A stretch of 39,968 nt of DNA, from positions 1-39,968 of the forward strand of contig JADFRD010000010.1 in assembly GCA_022561485.1 (NCBI GenBank). The letters are read 5' to 3'. Origin of the DNA: Fidelibacterota bacterium (GTDB lineage Bacteria > Fidelibacterota > Marinisomatia > Marinisomatales > TCS55). The notes under the pieces were generated by a model. It worked only from the letters and a program-made list of their open reading frames with translations, was not told the origin of the DNA and ran no database searches. The first letter of the stretch is position 1. Each line of letters starts with the position of its first letter. Shown in pieces: positions 9,043 to 18,431 of this stretch. Made by a program: the position numbers and the translations under genes.

Positions 9043-9097
9043 GTGTCGTGATTTGACCCCTATTGCAGCGACAAAAAACAATGATGCTAAAAAGGTG
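9043..9097 (+). promoter_or_regulatory. SAM-II riboswitch aptamer upstream of metH
   Basis: The sequence aligns by eye with the SAM-II consensus. Stem P1 is TGTCG (9044-9048) with CGACA (9069-9073). Loop 1 is TGATTTGACC (9049-9058), then TATTGCA (9061-9067), then an A-rich linker and ATGATGCTAAAAAGG (9081-9095). The conserved UGAUUU-ACC, UAUUGCA and GCUAAAAAGG blocks occur in the right order and spacing. The pseudoknot would pair ACC (9056-9058) with GGT (9094-9096). SAM-II binds S-adenosylmethionine and represses methionine genes, which fits the downstream methionine synthase. Confidence 0.87.
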
Positions 9098-9102
9098 ATT
9101 TG

Positions 9103-9127
9103 CCCCGAATAGCATCGGGGTTTTTTA
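9103..9127 (+). terminator. Intrinsic-terminator-like expression platform of the metH leader
   Basis: CCCCGA (9103-9108) pairs with TCGGGG (9115-9120) and is followed by six T residues, directly before ATG 9130. The GGGG strand is also the only plausible ribosome-binding sequence. The hairpin could therefore stop transcription, hide the ribosome site, or both. An alternative pairing of ACCCC in aptamer loop 1 (9056-9060) with GGGGT (9117-9121) would break this hairpin when SAM is absent. That switch is inference. Confidence 0.7.
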
Positions 9128-9129
9128 TT

Positions 9130-12100
9130 ATGCAGAGATTTAAAGAACTATTGAAAGAAACCATTTTAGTGCTGGATGGAGCCATGGGAACCATGGTACA
9201 ATCTTATAGTCTATCTGAAGCGCACTTCCAGGGTGATCGTTTTAAAGATCATCCATATGATCTAAAAGGAAATAATGATCTCTTGTGTATTACTCAACCG
9301 GAAATAGTAAGCGAAATACATCGAGCATATTTCGAGGCAGGAGCTGATATTGTTGAAACAAACACATTTAACGCAAATGCAGTTTCCCAAAGAGATTATG
9401 GAATGGAAGATCTGATATATGAAATTAATTATAACGCTGCAACAATAGCTAAAAAGGTTGCTTTAGAATACACGGGTAAGACGCGTTTTGTTGCTGGAGC
9501 GCTGGGGCCAACTAATCGTACTGCATCCTTAAGCCCGGATATAAATAATCCCGATTTTCGCAATATTTCTTTCGATGAGCTAAAAAATGCCTATAAAGAG
9601 CAAGCTAAAGGACTTCTGGATGGCGGAGTTGATTTATTTTTAATAGAGACCGTTTTTGATACACTGAATTGTAAAGCGGCTCTTTATGCTATACGAGAAT
9701 TATTGGAAGAAGAAGAAACGGATATTCCCATTTTAGTATCGGGAACCATTACCGATGCCAGCGGACGCACCCTTTCCGGCCAGACGGTGGAAGCGTTTTG
9801 GAATTCTATTCGCCATGCAGAACTGACAGCCGTTGGACTTAACTGTGCTTTGGGGGCTGAGCAAATTCGGTCATGGTTAGATGAATTATCAACAGTTTCT
9901 GACATCCCCGTCTTCGTTTATCCAAATGCGGGATTACCCAATGAATTAGGTGAATACGACCAAACGCCTGAGGGCATGGCCCAAATCATTAACGAATTTG
10001 CTGAAAGCGGATTAGTCAATATGGTGGGTGGTTGCTGCGGGACAACTCCTGACCATATTAAAAAGATAGTGAAAACAGTCAGGGGAATTACCCCTCGAAA
10101 AATACCTTCGATAAAACCGTTGACTAAATTAAGCGGTCTTGAGCCTTTAATCATCCGACCGGATAGTAATTTCATCAATATTGGTGAACGTACAAATGTA
10201 ACCGGTTCAGCGAAATTTCGGCGTCTAATAAAAGAAAATAATTATGAAGAAGCACTTTCAATCGCACGGCAGCAAATCGAAAACGGCGCTCAAATTATTG
10301 ATGTAAACATGGACGAAGGGCTTTTGGATTCCGAAAAGGTCATGGAAACATTCCTGCGTCTTATTGCTGCGGAACCGGATATTGCCAAAGTTCCGGTCAT
10401 GATTGATTCATCCAAATGGTCAGTAATCGAAACAGGGCTAAAAAATATTCAGGGGAAAGGTATTGTCAATTCCATTTCCTTGAAAGAAGGAGAAGAAGAA
10501 TTTATCCGTCAGGTCAAAATCGTCAAAAAATACGGGGCAGCCATTATTGTTATGGCTATTGATGAAAAGGGACAGGCGGATACCTACGAGCGAAAAGTCG
10601 AAATCTGTCAAAGAGCATACAAGATTCTAATTGAAAAGGTTGGTTTCCCGCCGGAGGATATCATATTTGACCCGAATATATTTGCTGTGGCTACGGGGAT
10701 TGATGAACATAACGAATACGCTAAAGCGTTTATAGAAGCGGTGCGGACCATTAAGCATTCCCTTCCGGGAGTTCACATAAGTGGTGGTGTGAGTAATTTG
10801 TCTTTTTCATTCCGCGGGAATAATGGAATACGAGAAGCCATGCACTCTGCGTTTCTTTACCATGCAATTAAGGCTGGTATGGATATGGGAATTGTCAATG
10901 CAGGGCAACTGGTCGTTTATGATGAAATTGAACCAAAATTGAGGGAACGGGTGGAGGATGTATTATTTAATCGCAGAAGTGATGCAACCGAAAGATTGGT
11001 GGATATTGCTGAAGAATATCGCGGTGTAAAAAAATCACGGAAAAAAGATTTATCATGGCGTAAGGCGTCCGTTGAAGAACGATTAAAGCATGCTCTTGTG
11101 GAGGGAATTGCTGATTTTGTAGAAAAAGATGCCGAAGAAGCACGCCAAAAATACTCTCGTACAATTCATGTGATAGAAAGACCCCTCATGGACGGCATGA
11201 ATATAGTCGGGGATCTATTTGGATCAGGCAAAATGTTTCTGCCTCAAGTAGTAAAATCGGCTCGGGTTATGAAAAAAGCAGTAACATATCTCTTTCCATA
11301 TATTGAAAAAGAAAAAGATGAATTAGGACTCACTGGTATGTCAAACGGTAAAGTTGTACTGGCGACAGTGAGAGGTGATGTACATGATATTGGAAAAAAT
11401 ATTGTTGGTGTTGTTCTGGGTTGTAATGGTTATGACATTATTGACCTGGGCGTCATGGTGTCTTCGGATAAAATTCTCTCAACAGTTCGGGATGAAGGAG
11501 CTGATATTCTTGGACTTTCCGGCTTAATCACACCGAGTCTGGATGAAATGGTGCATGTCGCCAGGGAAATGGAGCGGCTTGGTTTTAAAATTCCATTGTT
11601 AATCGGCGGAGCCACCACCAGCCGCAAGCATACCGCCGTAAAAATTGAAGAAAATTATTCCGGCCCAACTGTTCATGTGATTGATGCATCTCGTGCTGTG
11701 GGGGTGGTGAGCAAACTCATGAATACGGATAAAATAGATGACTATGTTGAAAGCGTTCGGGCTGATTTTGCTCAAATTAGAAGAGTACGAAAACAAAGTG
11801 CTTCATTAAAACAATTAGCCATTGACGTTGCCCGCCAGCGAAAATTCAAAATCGATTGGAAAAACTATGCAATTCCGGAACCCAATTTTACAGGTGTCAA
11901 CGTTTTTACAGATTACCCTTTAGATGAATTGGTCGATTATATTGACTGGTCACCTTTTTTTCATGCTTGGGAATTGAAAGGCATTTATCCGAAAATATTA
12001 TCAGATGAGAAATATGGAATTGAGGCACAAAAACTATATGATGATGGTCAAAAACTTTTAGCTCGCATCATATCCGAAAAATGGCTGACAGCAAAAGCAG

Positions 12101-12666
12101 TTATTGGGATTCACCCGGCATATGCTGAAAATGAAACAGTATTTACCCAAGGGGCGGAATTCAATTTCCCCCGTCAATTGGTGGATAAAGGAAGGGGGAA
12201 ACCCAACTACAGCCTGGCTGATTTTATTGCACCGAACAATGATTATATCGGTATGTTTGCAGTAACAACAGGTCATGGATTGGAAAAAATCGTTAAAGAG
12301 TTTGAAGACCAAAATGATGATTACAATGCCATTATGGCTAAAGTATTGGCCGACAGATTAGCCGAAGCATTTACCGAACGAATGCATGAGCGTGTACGCA
12401 AGGAATTTTGGGGCTATGCTGCAGATGAAATATTAGATAATCAATCACTGATTAAAGAAAAGTATCGAGGTATTCGACCGGCGCCTGGTTATCCCTCCTG
12501 TCCTGAACACAAAGAAAAAGACAAGATTTGGAAATTACTCTCTGTGGAAAAAAATACTGGAATATTTTTGACAGAATCCCGAGCAATGTTCCCCGCAGCA
12601 TCTGTTTGCGGCTGGTATTTCTCCCATCCGGATGCTGTTTATTTTAGTGTAAGGCGAACGGATTAG
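9130..12666 (+). CDS. metH: Cobalamin-dependent methionine synthase
   Basis: The enzyme transfers a methyl group from 5-methyltetrahydrofolate to homocysteine through methylcobalamin. This 1178-residue protein has all four modules. The homocysteine domain carries zinc ligands in LNCALG (about 239) and VGGCCGT (about 301-302). The pterin domain begins [15 protein letters not shown] (about 348). The cobalamin domain carries DVHDIGKN with the cobalt-ligand His near 752. The AdoMet reactivation domain has [12 protein letters not shown] (about 1117) and [13 protein letters not shown] (about 1148). I chose ATG 9130. An in-frame TTG at 9100 would put the terminator hairpin inside the coding region. 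A SAM-II riboswitch precedes it, and thrA, asd and metB-type genes follow on the same strand. Confidence 0.97.
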   Translation: MQRFKELLKETILVLDGAMGTMVQSYSLSEAHFQGDRFKDHPYDLKGNNDLLCITQPEIVSEIHRAYFEAGADIVETNTFNANAVSQRDYGMEDLIYEINYNAATIAKKVALEYTGKTRFVAGALGPTNRTASLSPDINNPDFRNISFDELKNAYKEQAKGLLDGGVDLFLIETVFDTLNCKAALYAIRELLEEEETDIPILVSGTITDASGRTLSGQTVEAFWNSIRHAELTAVGLNCALGAEQIRSWLDELSTVSDIPVFVYPNAGLPNELGEYDQTPEGMAQIINEFAESGLVNMVGGCCGTTPDHIKKIVKTVRGITPRKIPSIKPLTKLSGLEPLIIRPDSNFINIGERTNVTGSAKFRRLIKENNYEEALSIARQQIENGAQIIDVNMDEGLLDSEKVMETFLRLIAAEPDIAKVPVMIDSSKWSVIETGLKNIQGKGIVNSISLKEGEEEFIRQVKIVKKYGAAIIVMAIDEKGQADTYERKVEICQRAYKILIEKVGFPPEDIIFDPNIFAVATGIDEHNEYAKAFIEAVRTIKHSLPGVHISGGVSNLSFSFRGNNGIREAMHSAFLYHAIKAGMDMGIVNAGQLVVYDEIEPKLRERVEDVLFNRRSDATERLVDIAEEYRGVKKSRKKDLSWRKASVEERLKHALVEGIADFVEKDAEEARQKYSRTIHVIERPLMDGMNIVGDLFGSGKMFLPQVVKSARVMKKAVTYLFPYIEKEKDELGLTGMSNGKVVLATVRGDVHDIGKNIVGVVLGCNGYDIIDLGVMVSSDKILSTVRDEGADILGLSGLITPSLDEMVHVAREMERLGFKIPLLIGGATTSRKHTAVKIEENYSGPTVHVIDASRAVGVVSKLMNTDKIDDYVESVRADFAQIRRVRKQSASLKQLAIDVARQRKFKIDWKNYAIPEPNFTGVNVFTDYPLDELVDYIDWSPFFHAWELKGIYPKILSDEKYGIEAQKLYDDGQKLLARIISEKWLTAKAVIGIHPAYAENETVFTQGAEFNFPRQLVDKGRGKPNYSLADFIAPNNDYIGMFAVTTGHGLEKIVKEFEDQNDDYNAIMAKVLADRLAEAFTERMHERVRKEFWGYAADEILDNQSLIKEKYRGIRPAPGYPSCPEHKEKDKIWKLLSVEKNTGIFLTESRAMFPAASVCGWYFSHPDAVYFSVRRTD

Positions 12667-12762
12667 TTGATTAGACTGGGGGTAACTTATCGTTCTTAAC
12701 TCAATGGCTATGCCGATTAAGTCAAGTCCGATTCATACGACCGTCTAACGACTATTTGATGC
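12667..12762. other. Gap between metH and thrA
   Basis: Ninety-six bases hold no recognisable gene, aptamer or strong terminator. Read-through from metH into thrA is therefore possible, but a local promoter is not excluded. Confidence 0.4.
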
Positions 12763-15189
12763 ATGAGTAATAATGAACGATCAAGTGAACAAATGAAAAT
12801 TTTAAAATTCGGTGGAACGTCTCTAAAGACACCTGAAAGACTGGAGCATGTTGTGAAGTTAATTTCAGCAGAGCATCCATGTGCAGTAGTCGTTTCCGCT
12901 TTTGGCGGCGTTACTGATCACCTGCTGATACTGGCGGAATTGGCTGCGTCTGGGAAAGATTATTCCACAGATTTACATTCTTTAATAAATAGGCATATTG
13001 AGGCGGTTAATTCTTTGGTGTCTAATAACACATCGAATCGTATAACAAATTGTATTGATCTTATGGGATCGGAATTATCAGAAAATCTTGAAACAATTGC
13101 ACAGGAAAGAATGGTAACACCAAAACTAAAAGATGCAGTTTTGAGCACGGGAGAATGTCTGTCAGCAAATATTATTGTCGAAATATGTATTGATCATGGA
13201 TTGGAAGCAGAATTTTTAGATGCCAGAGAAGTCATATTAACGGATGATCATTATGGAAGCGCCTTTGTCCATTATCAGGCATCATATGACAGAATCCGAT
13301 CTCAATGGAAAGATAGATCAACGACACGCATTATTACAGGCTTTATTGGCGCCACGGAACAAGGTGAAACAACTACATTTGGACGCAGCGGCTCCGATTA
13401 TACTGCCGCTATTTTTGGCGCAGCTCTGAATGTAGAGGAAATTGTAATCTGGAAGGATGTGGATGGCATTTTAACAGCCGACCCGGCAGTGGTTTCTGAT
13501 GCCCAGACTATACCCAATATTACCTATGAAGAAGCGATGGAATTGGCTCATGCCGGAGCAAAAGTCATTTTTCCGCCTACAATGATACCCGCTTTATATA
13601 AATCAATCCCCATTCGGATCAAAAATACATTTTATCCTGAAAATCCAGGTACGCTCATTACTCAATCCAGACCATTGGATGATCATTATGCTGTTGGTAT
13701 TTCGTCAATTTATAATATAGCCCTTGTTCGTTTTCAGGGCGCAGGTATTGTAGGCAGGTATGGTGTAATCGGTCGAGTTTTTGAAAAACTGGCCGAAAAG
13801 AAAATCAACATTATTCTGGTTTCCCAGGTATTCAGTGAACATTCAATTTGCTTTGCCATACAACCGGAAGAAGTGACCTCAGCGAAAACGCTCTTATACA
13901 ATGAATTTTCGTTTGAATTGGAAAACCGATTTATTGATTCCATCAAAATTGAAGAAAATTTATCTTTGATTGCTGTGGTGGGAGAAGGAATGCGGCATAC
14001 TCCTGGAATTGCCGGACATTTGTTTGGTATTTTGGGGAAAGAAAAGGTAAACCTCATCGCCATTGCTCAAGGGTCATCGGAAAGAAATATTTCATTCATC
14101 GTCAATGAACAAGATGTGAAGCCGGCCATCCGCATTTTGCATTCATCCCTGTTTTCAGTGCTTGATAAATTGAATATTTTCATTGCCGGAACAGGATTGG
14201 TGGGGACTGATTTAATCAGGCTTATCAGTCAAAATGAAAAACTCAACATTTGTGCCATCTCTAACAGCAGAAAAATGATCATTGATAAAAAGGGATTGAA
14301 TTTGATCTCTTATCAACGTGATCTTGAAAAGGGTGAAATGGCTGATTTAAAAACCTTTATTTCCGTTGCTCAAACCACCCCCAATTCTGTTTTTGTAGAT
14401 GTAACATCTTCTCCGATAGTTGCTGAGAAAATAATTGAATTAATTGAAAACGGTGTATCCGTGGTAACGGCAAGCAAACTTGCCAATGCTATGAATCAGG
14501 ATTTTTATGATGGAATCAGGGCAAAAAGTGAATCATCCGGTGCGAAATTTTTATATGAGGCCAATGTGGGTGCCGGGCTTCCCATAATTGAAACACTCCA
14601 AACTCTCTTGGCGACTGGCGACACTGTTTTAAAAATTGAAGGTGTTATGTCAGGAACATTGAGTTATTTGTTTAATGAATTTGACGGCACTGTTCCATTC
14701 AGTGAACTGGTAAAGAATGCCAAAGATCGTGGTTTTACTGAACCGGACCCGAGAGATGATTTGAACGGGATGGACGTAGCCAGGAAAATATTGATACTTG
14801 CCCGAGAGACAGGGGTACGACTGGAACTATCAGACGTGACTGTTGAATCGCTCATTCCAGAAGATATTTCTCCAGATTTGTCCATATCAGAATTTTTGGT
14901 AGAATTCTCTCATCATGATCACTTCTTTACTAAATTGTTTGATGATGCACGGGCAGAGGGGAAAGTGCTTCGTTATATAGCCATCTGGAACGGTGAAAAA
15001 GCGAGTGTATCCTTAAAAGCAGTTGATAAAGAGAGCCAATTCTTTTATCAAAATGGCAGGGAAAATTTGATTGTATTTACAACAAAAAGATACAACAATG
15101 TGCCCATGGTGATTAAAGGCCATGGCGCCGGGGCCGAAGTGACAGCTGCGGCTGTTTTAGGAGATATTTTGAAATGCATAATAAAGTAA
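12763..15189 (+). CDS. thrA: Bifunctional aspartokinase / homoserine dehydrogenase
   Basis: The protein phosphorylates aspartate and later reduces aspartate semialdehyde to homoserine. It is 808 residues, close to E. coli ThrA. The kinase part starts MKILKFGGTSL (residue 11 here), with FGRSGSDYTAA near 207 and VWKDVDGILTADP near 228. Two ACT-like regulatory segments follow (about 315-460: VGRYGVIGRVFEKLAEKKINI and GIAGHLFGILGKEKVNLIAIAQGSSERNISF). The dehydrogenase part begins with the Rossmann loop IAGTGLVGTDLIRL (about 470) and has YEANVGAGLPII and EPDPRDDLNGMD. ATG 12793 (giving MKILKFGG) is an alternative start. The 3' end overlaps asd by 16 bases. Feedback control through the ACT domains is expected from the family. 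Confidence 0.95.
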   Translation: MSNNERSSEQMKILKFGGTSLKTPERLEHVVKLISAEHPCAVVVSAFGGVTDHLLILAELAASGKDYSTDLHSLINRHIEAVNSLVSNNTSNRITNCIDLMGSELSENLETIAQERMVTPKLKDAVLSTGECLSANIIVEICIDHGLEAEFLDAREVILTDDHYGSAFVHYQASYDRIRSQWKDRSTTRIITGFIGATEQGETTTFGRSGSDYTAAIFGAALNVEEIVIWKDVDGILTADPAVVSDAQTIPNITYEEAMELAHAGAKVIFPPTMIPALYKSIPIRIKNTFYPENPGTLITQSRPLDDHYAVGISSIYNIALVRFQGAGIVGRYGVIGRVFEKLAEKKINIILVSQVFSEHSICFAIQPEEVTSAKTLLYNEFSFELENRFIDSIKIEENLSLIAVVGEGMRHTPGIAGHLFGILGKEKVNLIAIAQGSSERNISFIVNEQDVKPAIRILHSSLFSVLDKLNIFIAGTGLVGTDLIRLISQNEKLNICAISNSRKMIIDKKGLNLISYQRDLEKGEMADLKTFISVAQTTPNSVFVDVTSSPIVAEKIIELIENGVSVVTASKLANAMNQDFYDGIRAKSESSGAKFLYEANVGAGLPIIETLQTLLATGDTVLKIEGVMSGTLSYLFNEFDGTVPFSELVKNAKDRGFTEPDPRDDLNGMDVARKILILARETGVRLELSDVTVESLIPEDISPDLSISEFLVEFSHHDHFFTKLFDDARAEGKVLRYIAIWNGEKASVSLKAVDKESQFFYQNGRENLIVFTTKRYNNVPMVIKGHGAGAEVTAAAVLGDILKCIIK

Positions 15190-16280
15190 ATAACAAAATT
15201 GGTGTAAGCGTGTTAGGCGCCACGGGCATGGTGGGGCAGAATTTTCTACGGTTGCTGGAAAATCATCCCTGGTTTAAGGTGGTTGATGTGGCCGCTTCCG
15301 AACGATCCGCCGGAAAGCTTTTTAAAGAAAGTGTGCAGAATAAGTGGCTTATACCGACCCCTATCCCCGAGTACGTAAAAAATATGCGAGTGAGAAATGT
15401 TCATAATTTTGAGAACATTCCTCCAGATGTGACATGCGTATTCTCGGCTATGGATCTGCCGGAAAAAAAGGCCACACGCGAATTCGAGTTTAACTATGCA
15501 ACAAGGGGATATGCCGTTATTTCTACCAGCTCCGCCAATCGTCAGACGGGCGATGTGCCGATGATTATTCCTGAAATCAATCCCCAGCACGCAGATATAA
15601 TTCCCATCCAGCAAAAAAATCGCCAATTACCGAACACCGGTTTTGTTGCTGTAAAACCCAATTGTTCAATCCAATCCTATATTGTTGTCTTGGAAGCGCT
15701 GAAAAATGCCGGCTTTCCCGTAAACCGTGTCCAGGTAACGACACTGCAGGCCCTGTCCGGGGCGGGATACAAAGCATTAACATCACCAGAATTGAAAGAC
15801 AATATTGTGCCGTTCATTTCAGGAGAAGAAGATAAAACGGAAAAAGAACCATTGAAAATTTTTGGAAAAATAATGGGCAACGGTATCACTCCTGTTGATG
15901 GTTTAGAAATTAATGCTGTCTGCACGAGAGTCCCTGTGGTGGATGGGCATACCGCTGTAGTCCATTTAGGATTCGCGAGCAAAATTCCATCCGTGGATGA
16001 AGTAAAAATGATTTTATCATCTTTTCGTGCTCTCCCCCAGGAATTGAATCTGCCTACCGCGCCTGCGACCCCTATTATCGTTAAGGAAGATGAAAACAGA
16101 CCCCAACCCCAATTGGATAGGGACAGTGAAAATGGAATGGCTGTAACCGTTGGCCGTATTGCGAAGGATCATTTTTTTGATTTACGTTTTGTAGGCCTTT
16201 CCCACAACACGGTCCGGGGCGCTGCAGGTGGCGCTATACTGACAGCTGAATTATTGGTTAAGAAAGGATATATAGCATGA
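15174..16280 (+). CDS. asd: Aspartate-semialdehyde dehydrogenase, archaeal/fungal-type sequence
   Basis: The enzyme reduces aspartyl phosphate to aspartate semialdehyde. This 368-residue protein has the NADP loop VLGATGMVGQNFLRLL (about 13-28), SSANR near 120, the catalytic Cys in VKPNCSIQSY (about 164), and the His-containing VPVVDGHTAVVHLGF (about 260). The overall form (FIPxx-like insertion, GNGITPVDGLEINAV) resembles the archaeal and fungal class more than E. coli Asd. It overlaps thrA at its start and overlaps the thrB remnant at its stop as ATGA, so this was a coupled thrA-asd-thrB operon. Confidence 0.93.
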   Translation: MHNKVNNKIGVSVLGATGMVGQNFLRLLENHPWFKVVDVAASERSAGKLFKESVQNKWLIPTPIPEYVKNMRVRNVHNFENIPPDVTCVFSAMDLPEKKATREFEFNYATRGYAVISTSSANRQTGDVPMIIPEINPQHADIIPIQQKNRQLPNTGFVAVKPNCSIQSYIVVLEALKNAGFPVNRVQVTTLQALSGAGYKALTSPELKDNIVPFISGEEDKTEKEPLKIFGKIMGNGITPVDGLEINAVCTRVPVVDGHTAVVHLGFASKIPSVDEVKMILSSFRALPQELNLPTAPATPIIVKEDENRPQPQLDRDSENGMAVTVGRIAKDHFFDLRFVGLSHNTVRGAAGGAILTAELLVKKGYIA

Positions 16281-16450
16281 ATCAGGATTCAATTAGAATT
16301 AAAGTGTCAGCTTCTGTGGCAAATATAGCATGTGGTTTTGACTGCCGTTGGGTATTCCGGATTGCAGGAAAACCAAAAATCATTGCACCTTCCATGTATG
16401 GGGATTATTTTAGCGACGGTTCACCCTGCAAAATTCCCGGAATGTATTGA
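16277..16450 (+). pseudogene. thrB: Homoserine kinase (thrB) 5' remnant, frameshifted at a deletion junction
   Basis: The ATG overlaps the asd stop (ATGA). The first 23 codons read MNQDSIRIKVSASVANIACG then FDC, which matches the N-terminus of Bacteroidetes-type homoserine kinase (family pattern I-K-V-x-A-x-V-A-N-x-A-C-G-F-D). After codon 23 (16343-16345) the reading frame loses all ThrB similarity and ends at TGA 16448-16450 after 57 codons. The GHMP kinase ATP-binding motif (P-x-x-x-G-L-G-S-S) is absent, so no active kinase can be made. The downstream DNA in another frame is the end of thrC. A deletion of most of thrB and thrC explains this. Confidence 0.85.
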
Positions 16451-16574
16451 ACCGGCAATTGACCAAAAAATTCCCATCCCGCAGCAACTAAATAATTGTA
16501 TGGATAAGGACATGGTTAAAACATCCTTATCGAGCCATGAAAAAGATTTAAAAGAATTTTTATTAAATGCTTAA
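16332..16574 (+). pseudogene. thrC: Threonine synthase (thrC) 3' remnant
   Basis: From 16341 one frame reads TAVGYSGLQENQ, then GIILATVHPAKFPECIEPAI, then IPIPQQLNN, and ends DLKEFLLNA at TAA 16572-16574. This is the C-terminus of threonine synthase. In the family the pattern is H-x-A-V-x-Y, then a T-A-H-P-A-K-F motif, a pair of prolines, and an L-P-A-D-like end. About 77 codons are left. The PLP-binding lysine domain is missing. The frame is offset by one base from the thrB remnant, and the two meet near ACTGCC (16341-16346). No start codon with a ribosome site belongs to this fragment, so it is probably untranslated. Confidence 0.85.
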
Positions 16575-16595
16575 CTATAAACAGTAGGTAAACCA

Positions 16596-17738
16596 ATGGA
16601 ATTTGAAACAAAAATCGTCCGGGGAATGATTCAGCCAGACCCAACCACAGGAGCTATTATACCCCCCATCTATCAAACAGCTACTTATGTATTGGAAGAA
16701 GTTGGAAAAGATAAAGGGTTTGATTATACTCGATCTGCCAACCCCACCAGACAAACAATGGAAGAGTATCTGGCGTTGATTGAAGGCGGAAAATACGGTG
16801 TAGCATTTTCCAGTGGAATGTCTACGGTTGATAGTTGTTTGAAACTATTGAAAGCCGGTGACCATATTGTTTGTTCGGATGATGTATATGGCGGTGTTTC
16901 CCGGCATTTCGACCAGTTATTAACCCAATATGGATTAACCTTCACCTATGTCGATTCTCAAAATCCGGATAATGTGAGTTCAGCCATTCAGCCAAATACA
17001 AAAATGATCTGGATTGAGACACCCACAAACCCGTTATTGAAAATTACAGATTTAAAAACGGTGGGCGATATTGCCAAAAAACACGATCTTTTATACTGTG
17101 TAGATTCCACCTTCGCAACACCGGTGTTTTTGAAACCATTGGATTTTGGAGCTGATTTGGTGATTCACAGTACAACAAAATATTTAAGCGGTCACAATCA
17201 ACTCATCGGCGGGATTGTCATTACCAACCGGGTGGATTTGTTTGAATCATTAAAATTTATTCAAAAAACTGTCGGCGCCGTTCCCGGACCTTTTGATTGC
17301 TGGCTAACGATATTGGGGTTGAAGACATTGGATCTGCGTATGAAAAAACACAATGAAAATGGAATACAAGTAGCTGAATATCTTGAATCGCATCCCAAAG
17401 TGGAAAACGTAATTTACCCGGGGTTAGCATCCCATCCCATGCACCACATTGCAAAAGAACAAATGTCCGGTTACAGCGGAATGATCTCCTTTGAATTAAA
17501 GGGTGGACTCTCATCCGGCAAAGCGTTGATGAACCATGTTAAATTGTGTTTATTAGCCGAAAGTCTGGGTGCTGTGGAAACAATGATCACACATCCCGCG
17601 ACCATGACCCATGTGGATGTTCCACGGGAGGAAAGGTTAGCCCGCGGTTTTTCGGATGGTTTGGTTAGATTATCGGTTGGGATTGAAAATGTGACTGATA
17701 TTTTGAATGATTTAGATCAAGCTTTAAATTACTTATAA
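16596..17738 (+). CDS. metB: Cystathionine gamma-synthase / gamma-lyase family PLP enzyme
   Basis: The 380-residue length and motifs fit the Cys/Met metabolism PLP family. YTRSANPTRQTMEEYLALIEGG is near residue 43. FSSGMSTVDSCL is near 70. DDVYGGVSRHFDQL supplies the stacking Tyr. IETPTNPLLKITDL follows, and the PLP lysine lies in VIHSTTKYLSGHNQ (about 196). The C-terminal part has LAESLGAVETMITHPATMTH and LVRLSVGIENVTDI. The family either joins O-acylhomoserine and cysteine or cleaves cystathionine. The neighbours (thrA, asd, metH) favour a methionine role, but motifs alone do not separate MetB from MetC or gamma-lyase. Confidence 0.88.
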   Translation: MEFETKIVRGMIQPDPTTGAIIPPIYQTATYVLEEVGKDKGFDYTRSANPTRQTMEEYLALIEGGKYGVAFSSGMSTVDSCLKLLKAGDHIVCSDDVYGGVSRHFDQLLTQYGLTFTYVDSQNPDNVSSAIQPNTKMIWIETPTNPLLKITDLKTVGDIAKKHDLLYCVDSTFATPVFLKPLDFGADLVIHSTTKYLSGHNQLIGGIVITNRVDLFESLKFIQKTVGAVPGPFDCWLTILGLKTLDLRMKKHNENGIQVAEYLESHPKVENVIYPGLASHPMHHIAKEQMSGYSGMISFELKGGLSSGKALMNHVKLCLLAESLGAVETMITHPATMTHVDVPREERLARGFSDGLVRLSVGIENVTDILNDLDQALNYL

Positions 17739-17785
17739 CTCACATCATAAAAATTAACGGTTGAAAACCATTTGAATACAAAATA

Positions 17786-18388
17786 ATGGAAAATAATGTG
17801 AATCATCCCCAATTCTGGGAAGATATCTATTTGGCGGATGATGCCGGCTGGAATTTGGGTGGTGTCACACCCATTTTTGAATCGATTGCCAATGAGATTA
17901 AACCGGGGAATGTTTGCATTCTTGGTTGCGGATGTGGTTATGATTCCGTCATGTTTGCCCAAAAGGGATTTGATGTAACAGCAGTGGATTTTGCTCCTTC
18001 CGCAATTAATGCTCTCAATGTGTTAGCAAAAGAGTCCAAAGTCAATATTCAAATAATTCAAAGTGACATTTTTTCATTAATACCTGAACACGTTAACACT
18101 TTTGATTATATTATTGAACAAACTTGCTTTTGTGCTATAGATCCAATCCTCCGCCAGGAATATGAACGATTGGTCAAAAATTTATTGAAGCCAGGCGGAA
18201 AGCTTATCGGTCTGTGGTTCCCATTAGATAAACCAATTGATGACGGTGGACCGCCTTGGGGAACGACGGTGGATGAAGTGAAATCCATTTTCAAAAATGG
18301 CTGGACGATCGAACGGGATGAGTTTTTAGATTTATCCATAAAATCCAGGAAAGGGCGTGAAAAAATGATTATTTTCAGAAAAGCATAA
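17786..18388 (+). CDS. TPMT-like SAM-dependent methyltransferase
   Basis: The 200-residue protein begins with FWEDIYLADDAGWNLGGVTP, a signature of the thiopurine S-methyltransferase/halide methyltransferase group. The SAM-binding motif I is VCILGCGCGYDSVMFAQKG (about 46-64), followed by acidic VTAVDFAPSAI and the motif region FDYIIEQTCFCAI. The family methylates thiol, selenol or halide groups, and the substrate cannot be read from sequence. It lies in the same orientation between metB-type and cysQ-type genes, so a sulfur-related substrate is possible. That is inference. Confidence 0.8.
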   Translation: MENNVNHPQFWEDIYLADDAGWNLGGVTPIFESIANEIKPGNVCILGCGCGYDSVMFAQKGFDVTAVDFAPSAINALNVLAKESKVNIQIIQSDIFSLIPEHVNTFDYIIEQTCFCAIDPILRQEYERLVKNLLKPGGKLIGLWFPLDKPIDDGGPPWGTTVDEVKSIFKNGWTIERDEFLDLSIKSRKGREKMIIFRKA

Positions 18389-18431
18389 TCTTACATTTAT
18401 ACAAGGCTTTGCGAAACCTAATTTCGACGCT

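Noticed and set aside
9100-9129. Upstream TTG extension of metH
   Set aside because: It would put the riboswitch terminator inside the coding region, has no family support, and the ATG at 9130 gives the normal MetH N-terminus.
12667-12762. Possible SAM aptamer before thrA
   Set aside because: The conserved SAM-II blocks are absent and no other known aptamer pattern was recognised.
15246-15982. Minus-strand frames across asd
   Set aside because: They are antisense to asd, overlap one another and have no ribosome sites or known motifs.
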